Source of the DNA: Lacipirellula parvula
Lineage (GTDB): Bacteria > Planctomycetota > Planctomycetia > Pirellulales > Lacipirellulaceae
Assembly: GCF_009177095.1 (NCBI RefSeq)
Contig: NZ_AP021861.1
Location: forward strand, 992,001 to 1,056,000
Length of the DNA stretch: 64,000 bases
Reading direction: 5' to 3'
The translations under genes were made by a program, and so were the position numbers. Shown piece after piece: positions 45,210-55,700 of this stretch. Each line of letters starts with the position of its first letter. The first letter of the stretch is position 1. Below the pieces are notes generated by a model. The model worked only from the letters and a program-made list of their open reading frames with translations, was not told the DNA's origin and made no database searches.

Positions 45210-47105
45210 TTAGACCTCTAATGCCGCCGCTTTCCGCGATTCGCGCTTGCGGTCGTTTTCGTTGAGCATCGTTTTCCGCATGCGGATGTTCTTCGGCGTG
45301 ATTTCGACGAGTTCGTCGTCTTCGATGTACTCAAGGCACGCCTCGAGCGACATCTCGCGGACCGGGCGGACCTTCGCGTTGTCGTCCTTGCCCGAGGCGC
45401 GGACGTTCGTGAGCTGCTTGCCGCGAACGACGTTGACTACCAGATCACCTGCACGGCAATTCTCGCCAACGATTTGGCCGAGGTAGCAATCCTCGCCCGG
45501 GCGAACGAAGAAGATGCCGCGGTCGTACAGGGCGTCGAGCGAGTAGGCGGTCGCCGAACCCGATTCGTTCGAAATCAGCACGCCGAGCTGCCGCTTGGGG
45601 AGTTCGCCCTTCATCGGCTCGTAGCCGAGCAGCGTGTGATGCATGATCGCCTGCCCCTTGGTGGCGTTGAGCATCCGGCTGCGGAGACCCATGAGCGAAC
45701 GGGCGGGAATGCGGAACTCCATGTGAATGAAGCCGCTCGTCGACGAGCGATGGCCCATCTTCACCATTTCGGCCCGGCGGTCGCCGAGGAGCGCCATGAC
45801 GGCGCTCTGGCAATCGTCGGGGCAGTCGACGACCAGCTGCTCGATCGGCTCGCACTTCACACCGTCGATTTCACGGTAAATCACCTGCGGCTTGCCGACG
45901 CAAAGTTCGAAGCCTTCGCGACGCATGTTCTCGATCAGGATGCCCAAGTGCATCATGCCGCGGCCCGAGACGCGGAACTGCTCCTGCGTCGGACCCGGGG
46001 CGACGCGGAGGGCGACGTTCGAGCGGAGTTCCTTTTCAAGCCGCTCGCCAATCTGGCGGCTCGTGAGGAACTTGCCGTCCCGGCCGCTAAAGGGGCCGTC
46101 GTTCACACGGAACATCATGTGGAGCGTCGGCTCGTCGACTTTCGTGTGCGACATCGCGTGGGGTTGATCCGCGTCGGCGATCGTATCGCCGATTTCAATC
46201 GGCTCCATGCCGACGACGGCGCACAAGTCGCCCGCCGCGACTTCGTCGACTTCAACCCGCTCGAGGCCTTCAAAGGCCAATAGTTGGACGACATTCTTGC
46301 GGGTGACTTCGCCGAGATGGTCGATCACGGCGACTCGCTGGCGCTTGCTGATGACGCCCGCATGGACGCGGCCGATGGCGATCCGGCCGACGAACTCGGA
46401 GTAATCGAGCGAGGTGACCTGGAACTGCAGCGGTTCGCCCGAGCGGTTTTCCTTGTCCGGCGGCGGCACGTGACCAATGATCGATTCGAACAGCGGAATC
46501 AAGTTGCTGTTTTTATTGTCGAGATCGGCCGTGGCCCACCCGTCGCGAGCCGAGGCGAAGATGACTTGGAAATCGAGCACATCGTCGGGGGCGTCGAGGT
46601 CGACCAGCAGGTCAAAGACTTCGCTGACGACTTCGTGCGGGCGCGAGTCGGGGCGGTCGACTTTGTTCACGACGACGATCGGCTTCAGGCCGCGCTCGAG
46701 CGACTTCTGCAGCACGAACCGCGTTTGCGGCATCGGGCCTTCGTAGGCGTCGACCACCAGCAGCGTGCCGCTGGCCATGTTGAGCACGCGTTCCACTTCG
46801 CCACCGAAGTCGGCGTGGCCCGGGGTGTCGATCAGGTTGATGCGGTAGGTTTCGCCGTCGGCGGCGGTGTAAGCCACCGCGCAATTCTTGGCGAGGATCG
46901 TGATGCCGCGTTCGCGCTCCAGATCATTGCTGTCCATGATCAGGCCGTGCTGACCGCCGGCGAGCTTGTCGAGTTCCTCATTTCGGTACAGGCCCGACTG
47001 GTAGACCATCTTGTCGACCAGGGTGGTTTTGCCATGGTCGACGTGGGCGATGATCGCCACATTTCGAAGGTGCGACGGCGGGACGACAATTCGACTACGG
47101 GCCAT
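45210..47105 (-). CDS. typA: Ribosome-associated GTPase BipA/TypA
   Basis: 631 residues, a translational GTPase related to EF-G that aids ribosome assembly and stress adaptation. G1 is AIIAHVDHGKTTLVDKM; the switch region is ERERGITI, G3 DTPGHADFGGE, G4 NKVDRPDSRP. The BipA-specific C-terminal part has ISNESGSATAYSLDALYDRG and RAGDLVVNVVRGKQLTNVRASG. It has its own terminator at 45134-45170. Confidence 0.97.
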   Translation of the reverse strand: MARSRIVVPPSHLRNVAIIAHVDHGKTTLVDKMVYQSGLYRNEELDKLAGGQHGLIMDSNDLERERGITILAKNCAVAYTAADGETYRINLIDTPGHADFGGEVERVLNMASGTLLVVDAYEGPMPQTRFVLQKSLERGLKPIVVVNKVDRPDSRPHEVVSEVFDLLVDLDAPDDVLDFQVIFASARDGWATADLDNKNSNLIPLFESIIGHVPPPDKENRSGEPLQFQVTSLDYSEFVGRIAIGRVHAGVISKRQRVAVIDHLGEVTRKNVVQLLAFEGLERVEVDEVAAGDLCAVVGMEPIEIGDTIADADQPHAMSHTKVDEPTLHMMFRVNDGPFSGRDGKFLTSRQIGERLEKELRSNVALRVAPGPTQEQFRVSGRGMMHLGILIENMRREGFELCVGKPQVIYREIDGVKCEPIEQLVVDCPDDCQSAVMALLGDRRAEMVKMGHRSSTSGFIHMEFRIPARSLMGLRSRMLNATKGQAIMHHTLLGYEPMKGELPKRQLGVLISNESGSATAYSLDALYDRGIFFVRPGEDCYLGQIVGENCRAGDLVVNVVRGKQLTNVRASGKDDNAKVRPVREMSLEACLEYIEDDELVEITPKNIRMRKTMLNENDRKRESRKAAALEV

Positions 47106-47290
47106 AAAAAGGTCTCAAGAAACGCGGGAAGTGCGCCGCCAAGCAGAGGCGGCGCGCAGAGGGGCGGGGCCGCAATTGTACGGGATTCCACCCCCGAGGT
47201 GCAGCCCTCGCGGGGACCCGCGGGGGTCGTTGGGAACAATTTCCTCGTTGCACGCGGTGCAGTCGTACGTTTGCAGCGTCTACGTCAACC

Positions 47291-49195
47291 TTGTTGCCGG
47301 CGCCTGCCGACTCTATACTTTTAGTGGACCAAAGTGATACTGGCGAGTTTCCCCACCCCCGCACCTCGCCGCTGGTTCGCAGCATCCACGAGACGCCCCT
47401 CCCTTGGATTAGCGTGGTGTTTGAACCTCAAGCGTCGAAAAGCTCGGCGTCCACCAACGCCGCAGCCACAGAGCGGACGAAGATTCTCTATCTCGGCGGC
47501 GCCCACGATGCGCAGCTGCATCTCCAAGAGCGCCTTGGAGATGACGTAGAGATCGTCCCCCTCGATTCGACCCTCAAGGCCCTCGCCTTGATGGGCCGGG
47601 GAGAATACGCCGGCGTTTTTGTCGACGCCGACCACTTTTCCGAGGCGAGCGACGTTGGCCGCCTCCTGCAGAACGACCGCATCCTTCAAGGGATGCCCGA
47701 TGGCGTCGTGCTGCTTGATTCCGAGAATTGCGTCGTCTGGGGTAACGGCCGCCTCAGCGAATGGACGAAACAGAAGGGCGTCCTGGGTCAGAACTTTTAC
47801 CAGGTGCTTGGTAGCCCCGAGATCATGGGGCCCGACTTCTGTCCCTTCCACACCGCCCTGTCGACGCGGAAGTCGAGCGCTTCGGTCCTCCGCTGTAACG
47901 ACAACAAATATTATCGGCTCCACGCGGCGCCTTTGCTCGATTCGAGCGAGGCGCCGACTCATTTGGTAGTCACGGTGCACGACGTGACTGCCGAAATGCT
48001 GCAGCAGCAGAAGCTCGAAGCGATCCACCAAGCCGGCAACGAACTCGGCGACTTGGCTCCCGACGACGTCGCCGATCTCGACTACAACGAACGCGTCGCG
48101 CTGCTCAAAGAAAACATCCTCCACTGCATGAAGGACGTGCTCCATCTCGACGTCATCGAGATCCGCATGCTCGACCAAGAGACGGGCGAGCTCAAGCCGC
48201 TGATGGCCTTCGGCATGGAGCCCGAAGCCGCTGCTCGCCAATTGGAAGCCTCGGAAGAGGGGAACGGCGTTACTGGCTACGTCGCCTCCACCGGCAAGAG
48301 CTACATCTGCGGCAATGCCCAGGACGACCCCCTGTACCTTGAAGGGTGCAAGGGTGGCCGCAGCTCGCTCACCGTTCCGCTGTTGCTGCAAGAACAAGTT
48401 ATCGGGACGCTGAATGTCGAGAGCCCGGAAAGCGACGCCTTCGACGACAGCGACCAGCAGTTCCTCGAGATCTTCGCCCGCAACGTGGCGATGGCGCTCA
48501 ACACGCTGGAACTCCTCGCCGCGGAAAAAGCTGCCGTCGCCGCTGCCAGCGTCGAAGCAATCCACGCCGCCGTCGCTTTGCCGGTCGACGACATCCTGAA
48601 CGACGCCGTGAACATCATGGAGCGTTCGGCGAATATCGATCCCGAAATTGCTTCGCGGCTGCAGCACATTCTGCGGAATGCTCGCGATATCAAGCGGGTG
48701 ATTCAAAAGGTCGGCCAAAACATGGCGCCGGCCCAAGCGCATCCGACCCTCGGAGCGGAAAACCGCCCACTGCTGGCTGGTCGTCGCATCTTGGTAGTCG
48801 ATGCCGACGAGGCCGTGCGTTCGTCCGCCCACGAATTGCTCGACCGGTACCACTGCTTCATCGAGACGGCCCACGACGGCGCCGAAGCCCGCTCGATGGT
48901 CCGCAACGTCGCTCCCGAAAAGTACGACGTCATCATCTCCGACATCCGCCTCCCCGACATGAGCGGGTACGAGTTGCTGCTGAAGCTGCGAGAAGTGACC
49001 GATCACGTCCCGCTCGTGTTGATGACCGGCTTCGGTTACGATCGCGACCACACGATCGTCAAAGCCCGCCGCGAGGGGCTGAAGTTCGTCCTCTACAAGC
49101 CGTTCCGGCTCGATCAGCTCGTCTCGGCGATTGAGCACACGATCGAGGAACAGCAGAAGCAGGCGTCGCCAGACGTGCTGCTCGCGGATGATTGA
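47291..49195 (+). CDS. PAS-GAF-receiver protein lacking a kinase domain
   Basis: 634 residues from a TTG start (the true start may be further in, e.g. GTG 47417). Order: a short receiver-like start (KILYLGGAHDAQ, about 64-120), a PAS domain (QGMPDGVVLLDSENCVVW, about 130-235), a GAF domain (about 265-415, ending SLTVPLLLQEQVIGTLNVES), a helical stretch like a degenerate HisKA (VEAIHAAVALPVDDILNDAV), and a C-terminal receiver with RILVVDADEA and ISDIRLPDMSGYE (phospho-acceptor Asp). No ATPase domain is seen. It probably senses a signal and is phosphorylated by another kinase. Confidence 0.8.
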   Translation: MLPAPADSILLVDQSDTGEFPHPRTSPLVRSIHETPLPWISVVFEPQASKSSASTNAAATERTKILYLGGAHDAQLHLQERLGDDVEIVPLDSTLKALALMGRGEYAGVFVDADHFSEASDVGRLLQNDRILQGMPDGVVLLDSENCVVWGNGRLSEWTKQKGVLGQNFYQVLGSPEIMGPDFCPFHTALSTRKSSASVLRCNDNKYYRLHAAPLLDSSEAPTHLVVTVHDVTAEMLQQQKLEAIHQAGNELGDLAPDDVADLDYNERVALLKENILHCMKDVLHLDVIEIRMLDQETGELKPLMAFGMEPEAAARQLEASEEGNGVTGYVASTGKSYICGNAQDDPLYLEGCKGGRSSLTVPLLLQEQVIGTLNVESPESDAFDDSDQQFLEIFARNVAMALNTLELLAAEKAAVAAASVEAIHAAVALPVDDILNDAVNIMERSANIDPEIASRLQHILRNARDIKRVIQKVGQNMAPAQAHPTLGAENRPLLAGRRILVVDADEAVRSSAHELLDRYHCFIETAHDGAEARSMVRNVAPEKYDVIISDIRLPDMSGYELLLKLREVTDHVPLVLMTGFGYDRDHTIVKARREGLKFVLYKPFRLDQLVSAIEHTIEEQQKQASPDVLLADD

Positions 49196-49317
49196 TTGCG
49201 GCGCTTTGCCGGCGGCGAATCACTTTTCTCCCCCCTTTAGCCGGCATGTAGCGGCTACCCAGAGAATGCTATAGTTCGGTCACGCCGAACTTCATTCACC
49301 CTCAGCCGCAACCTGCC

Positions 49318-50487
49318 ATGACAGCCGTTCTCGTCTGGACCGGACTGGCCGTCGCCGGCTTGGGGCATGCGCTGCTCTGGCTCGGCGTCGCGAACCGGCT
49401 GCACGGCTATGGCTTGCCGCGGCCGTTGGTGAAAACGATCGTGCCAGTAGCGGGAATCGTCGGGATCGCGGGAATTATGCTGCTCGCCCAGCGATTCCTG
49501 ACGCGGGGCGACGAGCCTTTCAATCCGTTTGTCGTTCACGATGCGGTGGCGGTCTATTTGTGGATCTGTGCGACGATTGGCGCGGGGGCGTTCATTCTGA
49601 AGCCGTGGGTCGAATCGCAGCGCTACGACCGGACCGTGCTCCGTAGCTGGACGGCTGCTCGTCGCGACGTGGTGAAAGCGCTCGGCCATCGACCGCTTCG
49701 TTCGCTCAAGTCGCGGCTGCTTGCGGCGTTGCCGTTCAATGAAGCGATGTCGCTCTCGATCGATCGCAAGAAGCTGGCGATTCCCCGCCTGCCGGCGGAA
49801 CTCGAAGGCCTGACGATCGCCCACCTCAGCGACCTCCACATGACGGGCGACGTGGGGCGGGAGTTTTTCGACTATATGGTGCGGCAGGTGAACGACCTGC
49901 GGCCCGACGTGATCGCCATTACGGGCGATATTATCGAAGAACCGGAGTGCTACCCGTGGATTCACGAGTCGCTGGCGAAGCTGTGCGCGCCGCTCGGGGT
50001 CTACTTTGTCCTGGGAAACCACGATGCGTTTATCGACGTTCGCCGCACGCTTGAGGAATTGAAGCATGCAGGTCTGATTCATGTCGGCGCCCGGCCGATC
50101 CGCGCGGATTGGAACGGCGTCCCCGTAACGCTGCTCGGCAACGAAGCCCCCTGGCTGCCGGGGCCGAAGGTCGGCGAACTGCCGGCTCGCCGCGCGGACG
50201 TGGAGGAATTCCGCCTCGCGCTGGTCCACTCGCCCGATCGAATCGCCTGGGGCCGGCAAGTCGACGCCGATCTCGTGCTCGCGGGGCACACGCATGGGGG
50301 GCAGATTCAGTTGCCGATTCTTGGCGTCGTCGCGAGTCCCAGCATCCACGGCGCCCGTTACGCCTGCGGCGTCTTCCGCCGCGGCGACGCGGTGTTGCAT
50401 GTGAGCCGCGGCGTCAGCGGCGAAACGCAACTGCGATGGCGTTGCCCGCCTGAGATTGCGCTGTTGGAACTAACGGCACTGAAGTGA
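49318..50487 (+). CDS. Membrane-anchored metallophosphoesterase
   Basis: 389 residues. Three N-terminal membrane helices (about 1-25, 38-58, 75-95) precede a calcineurin-like phosphoesterase with IAHLSDLHMTGD, AITGDIIEEP, FVLGNHDAF, LVHSPDR and LAGHTHGGQI, all five metal-site blocks in order. It resembles the YkuE type found near membranes. Substrate unknown. Confidence 0.92.
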   Translation: MTAVLVWTGLAVAGLGHALLWLGVANRLHGYGLPRPLVKTIVPVAGIVGIAGIMLLAQRFLTRGDEPFNPFVVHDAVAVYLWICATIGAGAFILKPWVESQRYDRTVLRSWTAARRDVVKALGHRPLRSLKSRLLAALPFNEAMSLSIDRKKLAIPRLPAELEGLTIAHLSDLHMTGDVGREFFDYMVRQVNDLRPDVIAITGDIIEEPECYPWIHESLAKLCAPLGVYFVLGNHDAFIDVRRTLEELKHAGLIHVGARPIRADWNGVPVTLLGNEAPWLPGPKVGELPARRADVEEFRLALVHSPDRIAWGRQVDADLVLAGHTHGGQIQLPILGVVASPSIHGARYACGVFRRGDAVLHVSRGVSGETQLRWRCPPEIALLELTALK

Positions 50488-50523
50488 CGGACTCGTCAGC
50501 TCGAAGATTCTCGCGAGCTCACG

Positions 50524-51228
50524 CTACGCCGTCAGCGCTGGCTCTTCGCCCGCGAGTTCCGCATGCAGCTTCGCCAGCTCGCTCCGTGCATCATCGCCGC
50601 CGAACGCTCCGCGAACTTGCAGTCGACGGATAACGCCTTTCTCCATGAACTGCGGTCCGAAGTTCCAGAACGCGCCGCTGAACCGCCGATCCGTTTCCGC
50701 GGCCGTCGCCGTGAAGTCGCCGAGGCGAGTCGCTTCGCAGTAAACGGCTCCCGAATCGCTAATGCACGAGATTCCCTCGCCGAGAACGGCAGCGGCGCGA
50801 GCGAACGCGCTGGAACTCACCGTCACCTGCGGATGCGCTTCCCACAACGGCGTCTGCACCGAGCAAATCAAATCGACCGTTGGCGTACCATCCGCCGCAT
50901 CGATCGCGCGCCAGTAAAGCTGCAAGTTGAACGGCAGCTCCCGCGGCTCGCGGTAGCTCGCGACCAAATCGCGCCCGCGAATGTACGCATCGGCAATCGT
51001 CCACGGTTCGTCAGCCGACGTGCCGCGCGTTTCAGTTGCAGAAACGTCGACTCCCATCAGCGAACCGACGATCGCCGCCCCGTCGACGCGAATCGCCGTC
51101 AGCCCGTGCGAGGGCTGCGCCAGATCGATCATGCCGACGAGTCGTCCCGTGTGGAGAATGGCGCGATGGCCGTCGAGTTCCCAAAAATCTGAACGCGCCG
51201 CGCCGCCGCTCTGCAAATTCCCCGACAT
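50524..51228 (-). CDS. Conserved-looking hypothetical protein, 234 residues
   Basis: No signal peptide or membrane helix. It appears beta-rich (DFWELDGHRAILHTGRLVGMID, FNLQLYWRAIDAADGTPTVDLICSV), similar in feel to mutarotase-like or planctomycete beta-sandwich proteins, but I recognise no family. ATG 51228 is chosen for GGAG 8 bp upstream; a longer frame to 51342 would run into the terminator at 51321-51360. Confidence 0.7.
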   Translation of the reverse strand: MSGNLQSGGAARSDFWELDGHRAILHTGRLVGMIDLAQPSHGLTAIRVDGAAIVGSLMGVDVSATETRGTSADEPWTIADAYIRGRDLVASYREPRELPFNLQLYWRAIDAADGTPTVDLICSVQTPLWEAHPQVTVSSSAFARAAAVLGEGISCISDSGAVYCEATRLGDFTATAAETDRRFSGAFWNFGPQFMEKGVIRRLQVRGAFGGDDARSELAKLHAELAGEEPALTA

Positions 51229-51320
51229 CGCCTGCTCCGGGCCGATTGGATAGTTGGATTCGTCGCCACTTATTTTGCGGCTCCCCTCCCCCAACGCGAG
51301 GGCCTGCGCGGCGCGAGACC

Positions 51321-51360
51321 AAAAAAAACCCCGCCGTTTCACCGAAGTGAAGCGACGGGG
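51321..51360 (-). terminator. Intrinsic terminator with C(UUCG)G loop, no annotated gene upstream
   Basis: On the minus strand CCCCGTCGCTTCAC-TTCG-GTGAAACGGCGGGG (two mismatches) is followed by TTTTTTTT. The UUCG loop closed by C-G is the most stable class. Since it faces left and lies upstream of the gene at 50524-51228, it must end a transcript coming from about 51.4-51.6 kb. Confidence 0.88.
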
Positions 51361-51412
51361 CCGGAACAGAGAAGAGGCCGGTTGTCTGTTGTGGGGGGAT
51401 AAAGAAGATCAG

Positions 51413-51508
51413 TCAATGGCCTATCGCATCACTGCGAATGGTTATGCTGAACAGACTTCCAACCACATCCTCCTCGTTCACTGTGATCATACCCGGTCCA
51501 ATCCTCAT
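51413..51508 (-). CDS. Candidate 31-residue ORF (or small RNA) before the UUCG terminator
   Basis: ATG to TGA, beginning MRIGPGMITVNEEDVV and ending RSDAIGH, 52 bp ahead of the terminator hairpin. No good ribosome site. It is equally possible that the transcript is non-coding. The case for a transcript rests on the terminator, not on the ORF. Confidence 0.35.
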   Translation of the reverse strand: MRIGPGMITVNEEDVVGSLFSITIRSDAIGH

Positions 51509-51658
51509 GTCCAGCTTTTTGTCGCGAGACTCCGCAGGAATTTTTCGGGAGACCGCACGAGATTCGCTATAAATAATCGCTACTTCCTAACCCGTAAGGT
51601 TTTGCGTCAAAATAGGTATCCCGACCGTCAAGTCTTGCCAACAGGTGCATTTCCGCCG

Positions 51659-52447
51659 ATGAACGCCGCGAATCCCACTCCCGCCGAATTGCTGGCCGTC
51701 TGCGAACTCGCCGCCCGCGCCGGCGCCGAGCAACTCATCGCCTGGCGCGGCCGATTCAAGACCCGCGAGAAGGCCCCCCGCGATCTCGTCACCGACGCCG
51801 ATTACGCCTCGGAAAAGGCCGTGCGGGCCGTGATCGCCGAGCATTTCCCGGATCACGGCATCCTCGGCGAGGAAGCCCCCGCGATGGAGCAACTCGAGCG
51901 GCCCTACTGTTGGGTCGTCGATCCGCTCGATGGGACGATCAACTACGCCCACGGTCTACCCTGCTATGGCGTCTCCGTGGCCGTCGCCAGCGGTGGAAAG
52001 CTTTTGGCCGGCGTGGTTTACGATCCCGAGCGAAACGAATCGTTCGCGGCCAGTTTGGGCGGCGGCGCCCGGCTCAATGGGGAGCTGATGCATACCAGTT
52101 CCGCTCAAACGGTCGAGGAATCGCTTGTCGCGGTCAGCTTCCCGCCGCGGCTCGATGATATTTCGCTCGATCTGCGGGCATTTATGCAGGTGGGGCCGCT
52201 CTGCCAGGCGATGCGGCGCACCGGTTCCGCGGCCTTGAACTTGGCCTATGTCGCCTGCGGGCGGCTCGATGCCCACTGGGCCCACGAAATCCACCCCTGG
52301 GACGCTGCCGCTGGGGTGTTGTTGGTGAGCGAAGCCGGCGGAGCCGTCACCGCAACCGACGGCCAGCCGTTCGATCTGGTTCGGGCCGATTACCTGGCCG
52401 CCTCGTCGACCCCGCTACACCAGCAGCTGCTGCCGCTCATCGGCTAG
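51659..52447 (+). CDS. Inositol monophosphatase-family phosphatase
   Basis: 262 residues. Mg2+-dependent phosphatase of the IMPase fold. Metal-site motifs are GILGEEAP, WVVDPLDGTINYAHG and the C-terminal IHPWDAAAGVLLVSEAGG. Relatives act on inositol-1-phosphate, histidinol phosphate or similar. ATG 51659 begins MNAANPTPAELL, the normal family start; the longer frame to 51254 crosses the terminator and is rejected. Confidence 0.93.
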   Translation: MNAANPTPAELLAVCELAARAGAEQLIAWRGRFKTREKAPRDLVTDADYASEKAVRAVIAEHFPDHGILGEEAPAMEQLERPYCWVVDPLDGTINYAHGLPCYGVSVAVASGGKLLAGVVYDPERNESFAASLGGGARLNGELMHTSSAQTVEESLVAVSFPPRLDDISLDLRAFMQVGPLCQAMRRTGSAALNLAYVACGRLDAHWAHEIHPWDAAAGVLLVSEAGGAVTATDGQPFDLVRADYLAASSTPLHQQLLPLIG

Positions 52448-52749
52448 CGAATCGCTGCAACCCCTTCCAGTGAAATCGCTTACGGCTGCTTACGGAGAGG
52501 CGTCTAACCTGCCGCGCACGGTCCGTCGCAGCCCGCGCAATCCGCCGCAGATGCTGGTTTTTGCGACATTTTGCGGCCCACCGCCGCGTTGGTGAATGCT
52601 TTTACCTGGCCGCATGCTGCCTACAATGGAGGGACGCTCCCCTCTTTTCGCGTCGCTCGGCTGCCGCTCCCCAAACTGCGACACCCTTTTCGCCGTAGAA
52701 TAGCCAGCTGCCGCCCTTTTCGCCTTTGTCCCTGAACGGTCGCTTCGAC
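52448..52749. other. Intergenic region upstream of the giant-protein operon
   Basis: I see no gene, repeat or clear promoter here. Confidence 0.45.
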
Positions 52750-55700
52750 GTGCCCTGGTTACGCTTATTTCTGGCAGCATTCGTGCTAGCAGTCGGTTCG
52801 TCGCCGCTGCGCGCGCAGGAAGCAGTTCCAGAAACGCCGCCAGCCGTCGTCCCCGCTGGCCTTCCGCCGACCGTTACGGCTCCGCCAGTTGCCGCGCCGG
52901 CACCGGCGCCCGCGACCGTCGTTCCGACCACCCCTTCCCCTGGCGCCTTGGGACCTGACGTTTTCTTCCTTCCCGACGCGAACGGGAATCTCCGCCGCGT
53001 GCTCGGCTACCGCTACGAAGATTTCTTCCAGTCGTGGAGAGCTGCCCAAAGCCAGCAAGACGAAGTTCGCCAGCCAGAGTTCGCGCTCCTCGACCTGAGC
53101 GCCAACGCGACGGCCGAAGAAGACTTCGTTGCCATCGATCTGCGGATCGAAGTTGAGATCCAGTCGAGCAACTGGGTCGAAGTGCCGCTGCAGCTCGGCG
53201 CGCTGATCATCGACAACTGGAAGTCCGGCGGCAAAGACTCGCGTGACTTCATCTTGTTCGACCCCGTGCGTCAAAGCTACGTCGCCTGGATCCAAGGCAA
53301 ACCGGGCGACCGTCGTGAGATCGAGCTCACCGGCAAACTCATCGTGCAACGCGACGGTGACAGCCGCCAACTGGAGGTTGAACTCCCCGCTGCGGCGACG
53401 TCGCACGTCGACTTCACCTCGTCGGGCGAAGTGGAGATCGAAGCGCCGAAGCTCGCCATCCATTCCACCGTCACCGCCGACGACGGCCGCTACACCTCGC
53501 AGATTGAAGGAGCCAAAGGTCGGCTCGCGTTGCGTTGGGGACCGCGCGTCGTCGAGCAGTTCGATCGCGCCGCCACGCTTAGCGCCGGCGTCGACGCCAC
53601 GGCGACGATCGATCCAGGCCGCATCACCTACGAAGCGGTCGTCGCGCTCCGCAGCTTTGGCGAACCGCTCGATCGCGTTCGCATCCGCTTGCCGCGCGGC
53701 GCCGCGGCCGCATCGCTGCCCGCCGGGGCCGGTTACGAACTGATTCCGATTGCCTCAACTTCCGGCCGAAATGGCTCATCGCTGGTGGAGGTCCGCTTCG
53801 ACCAGCCCTCCGCCACCCCGCCGCCAGTGCGGCTGGTCGCGGAGCAAACCGGCGGCGCCGACGCCGCAGCCCCGATGACTGCGACTCCGTTCGAGGTCGT
53901 CGGCGCGTTTCGGCAGCGAAATCAGCTCGTGATCCGCGTCAACGAGCTCCTCCATGCCGACTTCCATGGCGAGGGGCGGATCGAGCAGATCGACCCGCTG
54001 GAACTGCCTGAGAACCTACGAACGCCCGCGCCGCTCGCCGCCTTCTCTGGCGCCGGCGCCGACTGGGAACTAGCGATCAGCACGCAGCCGCGGCAACGCA
54101 AAGTCCGCGTCACTCCCACCTACGCAATGAATCTCGGCAGCCACGGCGCCACGCTCGACGTGACGCTCGACTACCAATTCCTCGGCGGCCGCACGTTCGA
54201 ACTGCGAGCCGATTTGCGCGGCTGGGAACTGACCGAACAGCCGATCGAATCAGGCGGCGTCGTTGATCTCATCGAGCAGCATGTCACGCCCGCGGGCGTA
54301 TTGGTGTTGCCGCTGAAGGAGTCCGACCTGCAGCAGACGCGCGTCCGCTTCACCCTCCGCCGCGAAGCGGGCTTGGGCCTGCACGATTTGCCGCTGCCGC
54401 AGCTCCTCGAGGCTTACACGCTTCCGGGCGTCCTCTCGGTAAGTTGCGACGATGCTTGGCGGGCAACGGTGCAAGTCGAAAACTCCAGCGGCATCACCTC
54501 CGCAGAGTCGAATGGCCCGACGAATGGAACCGCGAACGGCGTCGCGAATGGAGCTGCCGCGACTCCCGCTTCGGCGATCGCGGCAACGCCCGCGCTGGAT
54601 GTGCCGGCGACGCCGCCTTCGCGCCGCGACGCCGCAGCCCGTCGCTTCCAGATATTCCTCGAGCGGCCGCGGGTCGCCATCGACGTCAGCGAGCGCGAGC
54701 AATCGATTGCCGTTGATTCCACCGTCGACGGTAAGCTCGCCGACGGCCGGCTCGAAGTCGAGCAACGACTCCGCTACGACATTGCGTTTCAACCAGCCAG
54801 CGAGCTAACCGCGACAATCCCGGCGGCGTTGTCGTCGAATTCCGCGTTTCAGCTATTGCTCGACGGTCAGCCGCTGCCGGCGACGGCGTTCGAGATTCAA
54901 CCGCTTTCCGCAACCGCGACGGCAACCGAGCTCAGTCGCCGACTCGTGGTGCGGCTTCCGCGCGCGACCGTCGGGCGGACCGTCCTGCAGCTACGCTCGG
55001 CGTACGCGATCGACGAATCGCAACAAACGGGACGTGCGAAAATCACGTTGCCGCTCGCCATCCCCGCGCTGCCAGCCGCGACGCGCGCGAACATCGCTTC
55101 TGCCGCGGGGCAGGCGCGAGTGGCGTTATGGTCCGACGCCGAGACGGAGCCGTGGCGCTCCATCGCTCCCGACTCGACCGGCGTCGGCATCGACCAGCAA
55201 CCGACGTTGCTGCAGGCCTCCGCGGCGAAGCCCGTCGGCGAACTTTCGCTGCGATTGGAGCCTGCCCTCGGCGACGCGCCAGCGGAGGTGCGCTGCGATG
55301 CGACTTGGGTGCAGACCTGGGTCGTCGGCGGGCAGCGGCAAGATCGCTTCGTCTACCGTTTCCGCACGAGCGCCCCGCAGGTGGAGCTCGTGCTTCCAGA
55401 AGACTTCGAGGGGCGTCCGCTGGAGGCGGTGCTCGATGGCCAGGTGATTCCCGCCGATCGCAGCGGAGCACGACTAACCGTCGTCTTGCCGCAAGGCGAC
55501 GGGTTGCAAACGCACACGCTTGAGTTGCGCCGACATGCTCCGCAGCGAATCGCCGCGACCACCGGTCTGAGTGCGAGCTTCCCGATGATGGAGAACGTCC
55601 AAGGGACGCGTCCCTTCTTTTGGCAACTGATCGTGCCGCGCGACATGTCGGTCGTGACGACTCCGGCTGGCATGAATGGCGAGTACAAACTTGGTTGGCG

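Larger units (their letters stand above)
51229..51658. other. Intergenic region with minus-strand terminator and candidate small transcript
   Basis: No large gene. It holds the terminator at 51321-51360 and the small ORF 51413-51508, both on the minus strand. AT-rich bases at 51568-51577 may be a -10 in either direction. The promoter for the IMPase-family gene should lie near its right end. Confidence 0.55.

Noticed and set aside
47321-49138. 605-codon open frame on the minus strand opposite the PAS-GAF-REC gene
   Set aside because: No recognisable motifs; it mirrors the GC-rich codon pattern of the real gene, which has clear domains. Similar antisense frames at 14672-15850 and 6799-8769 were rejected for the same reason.
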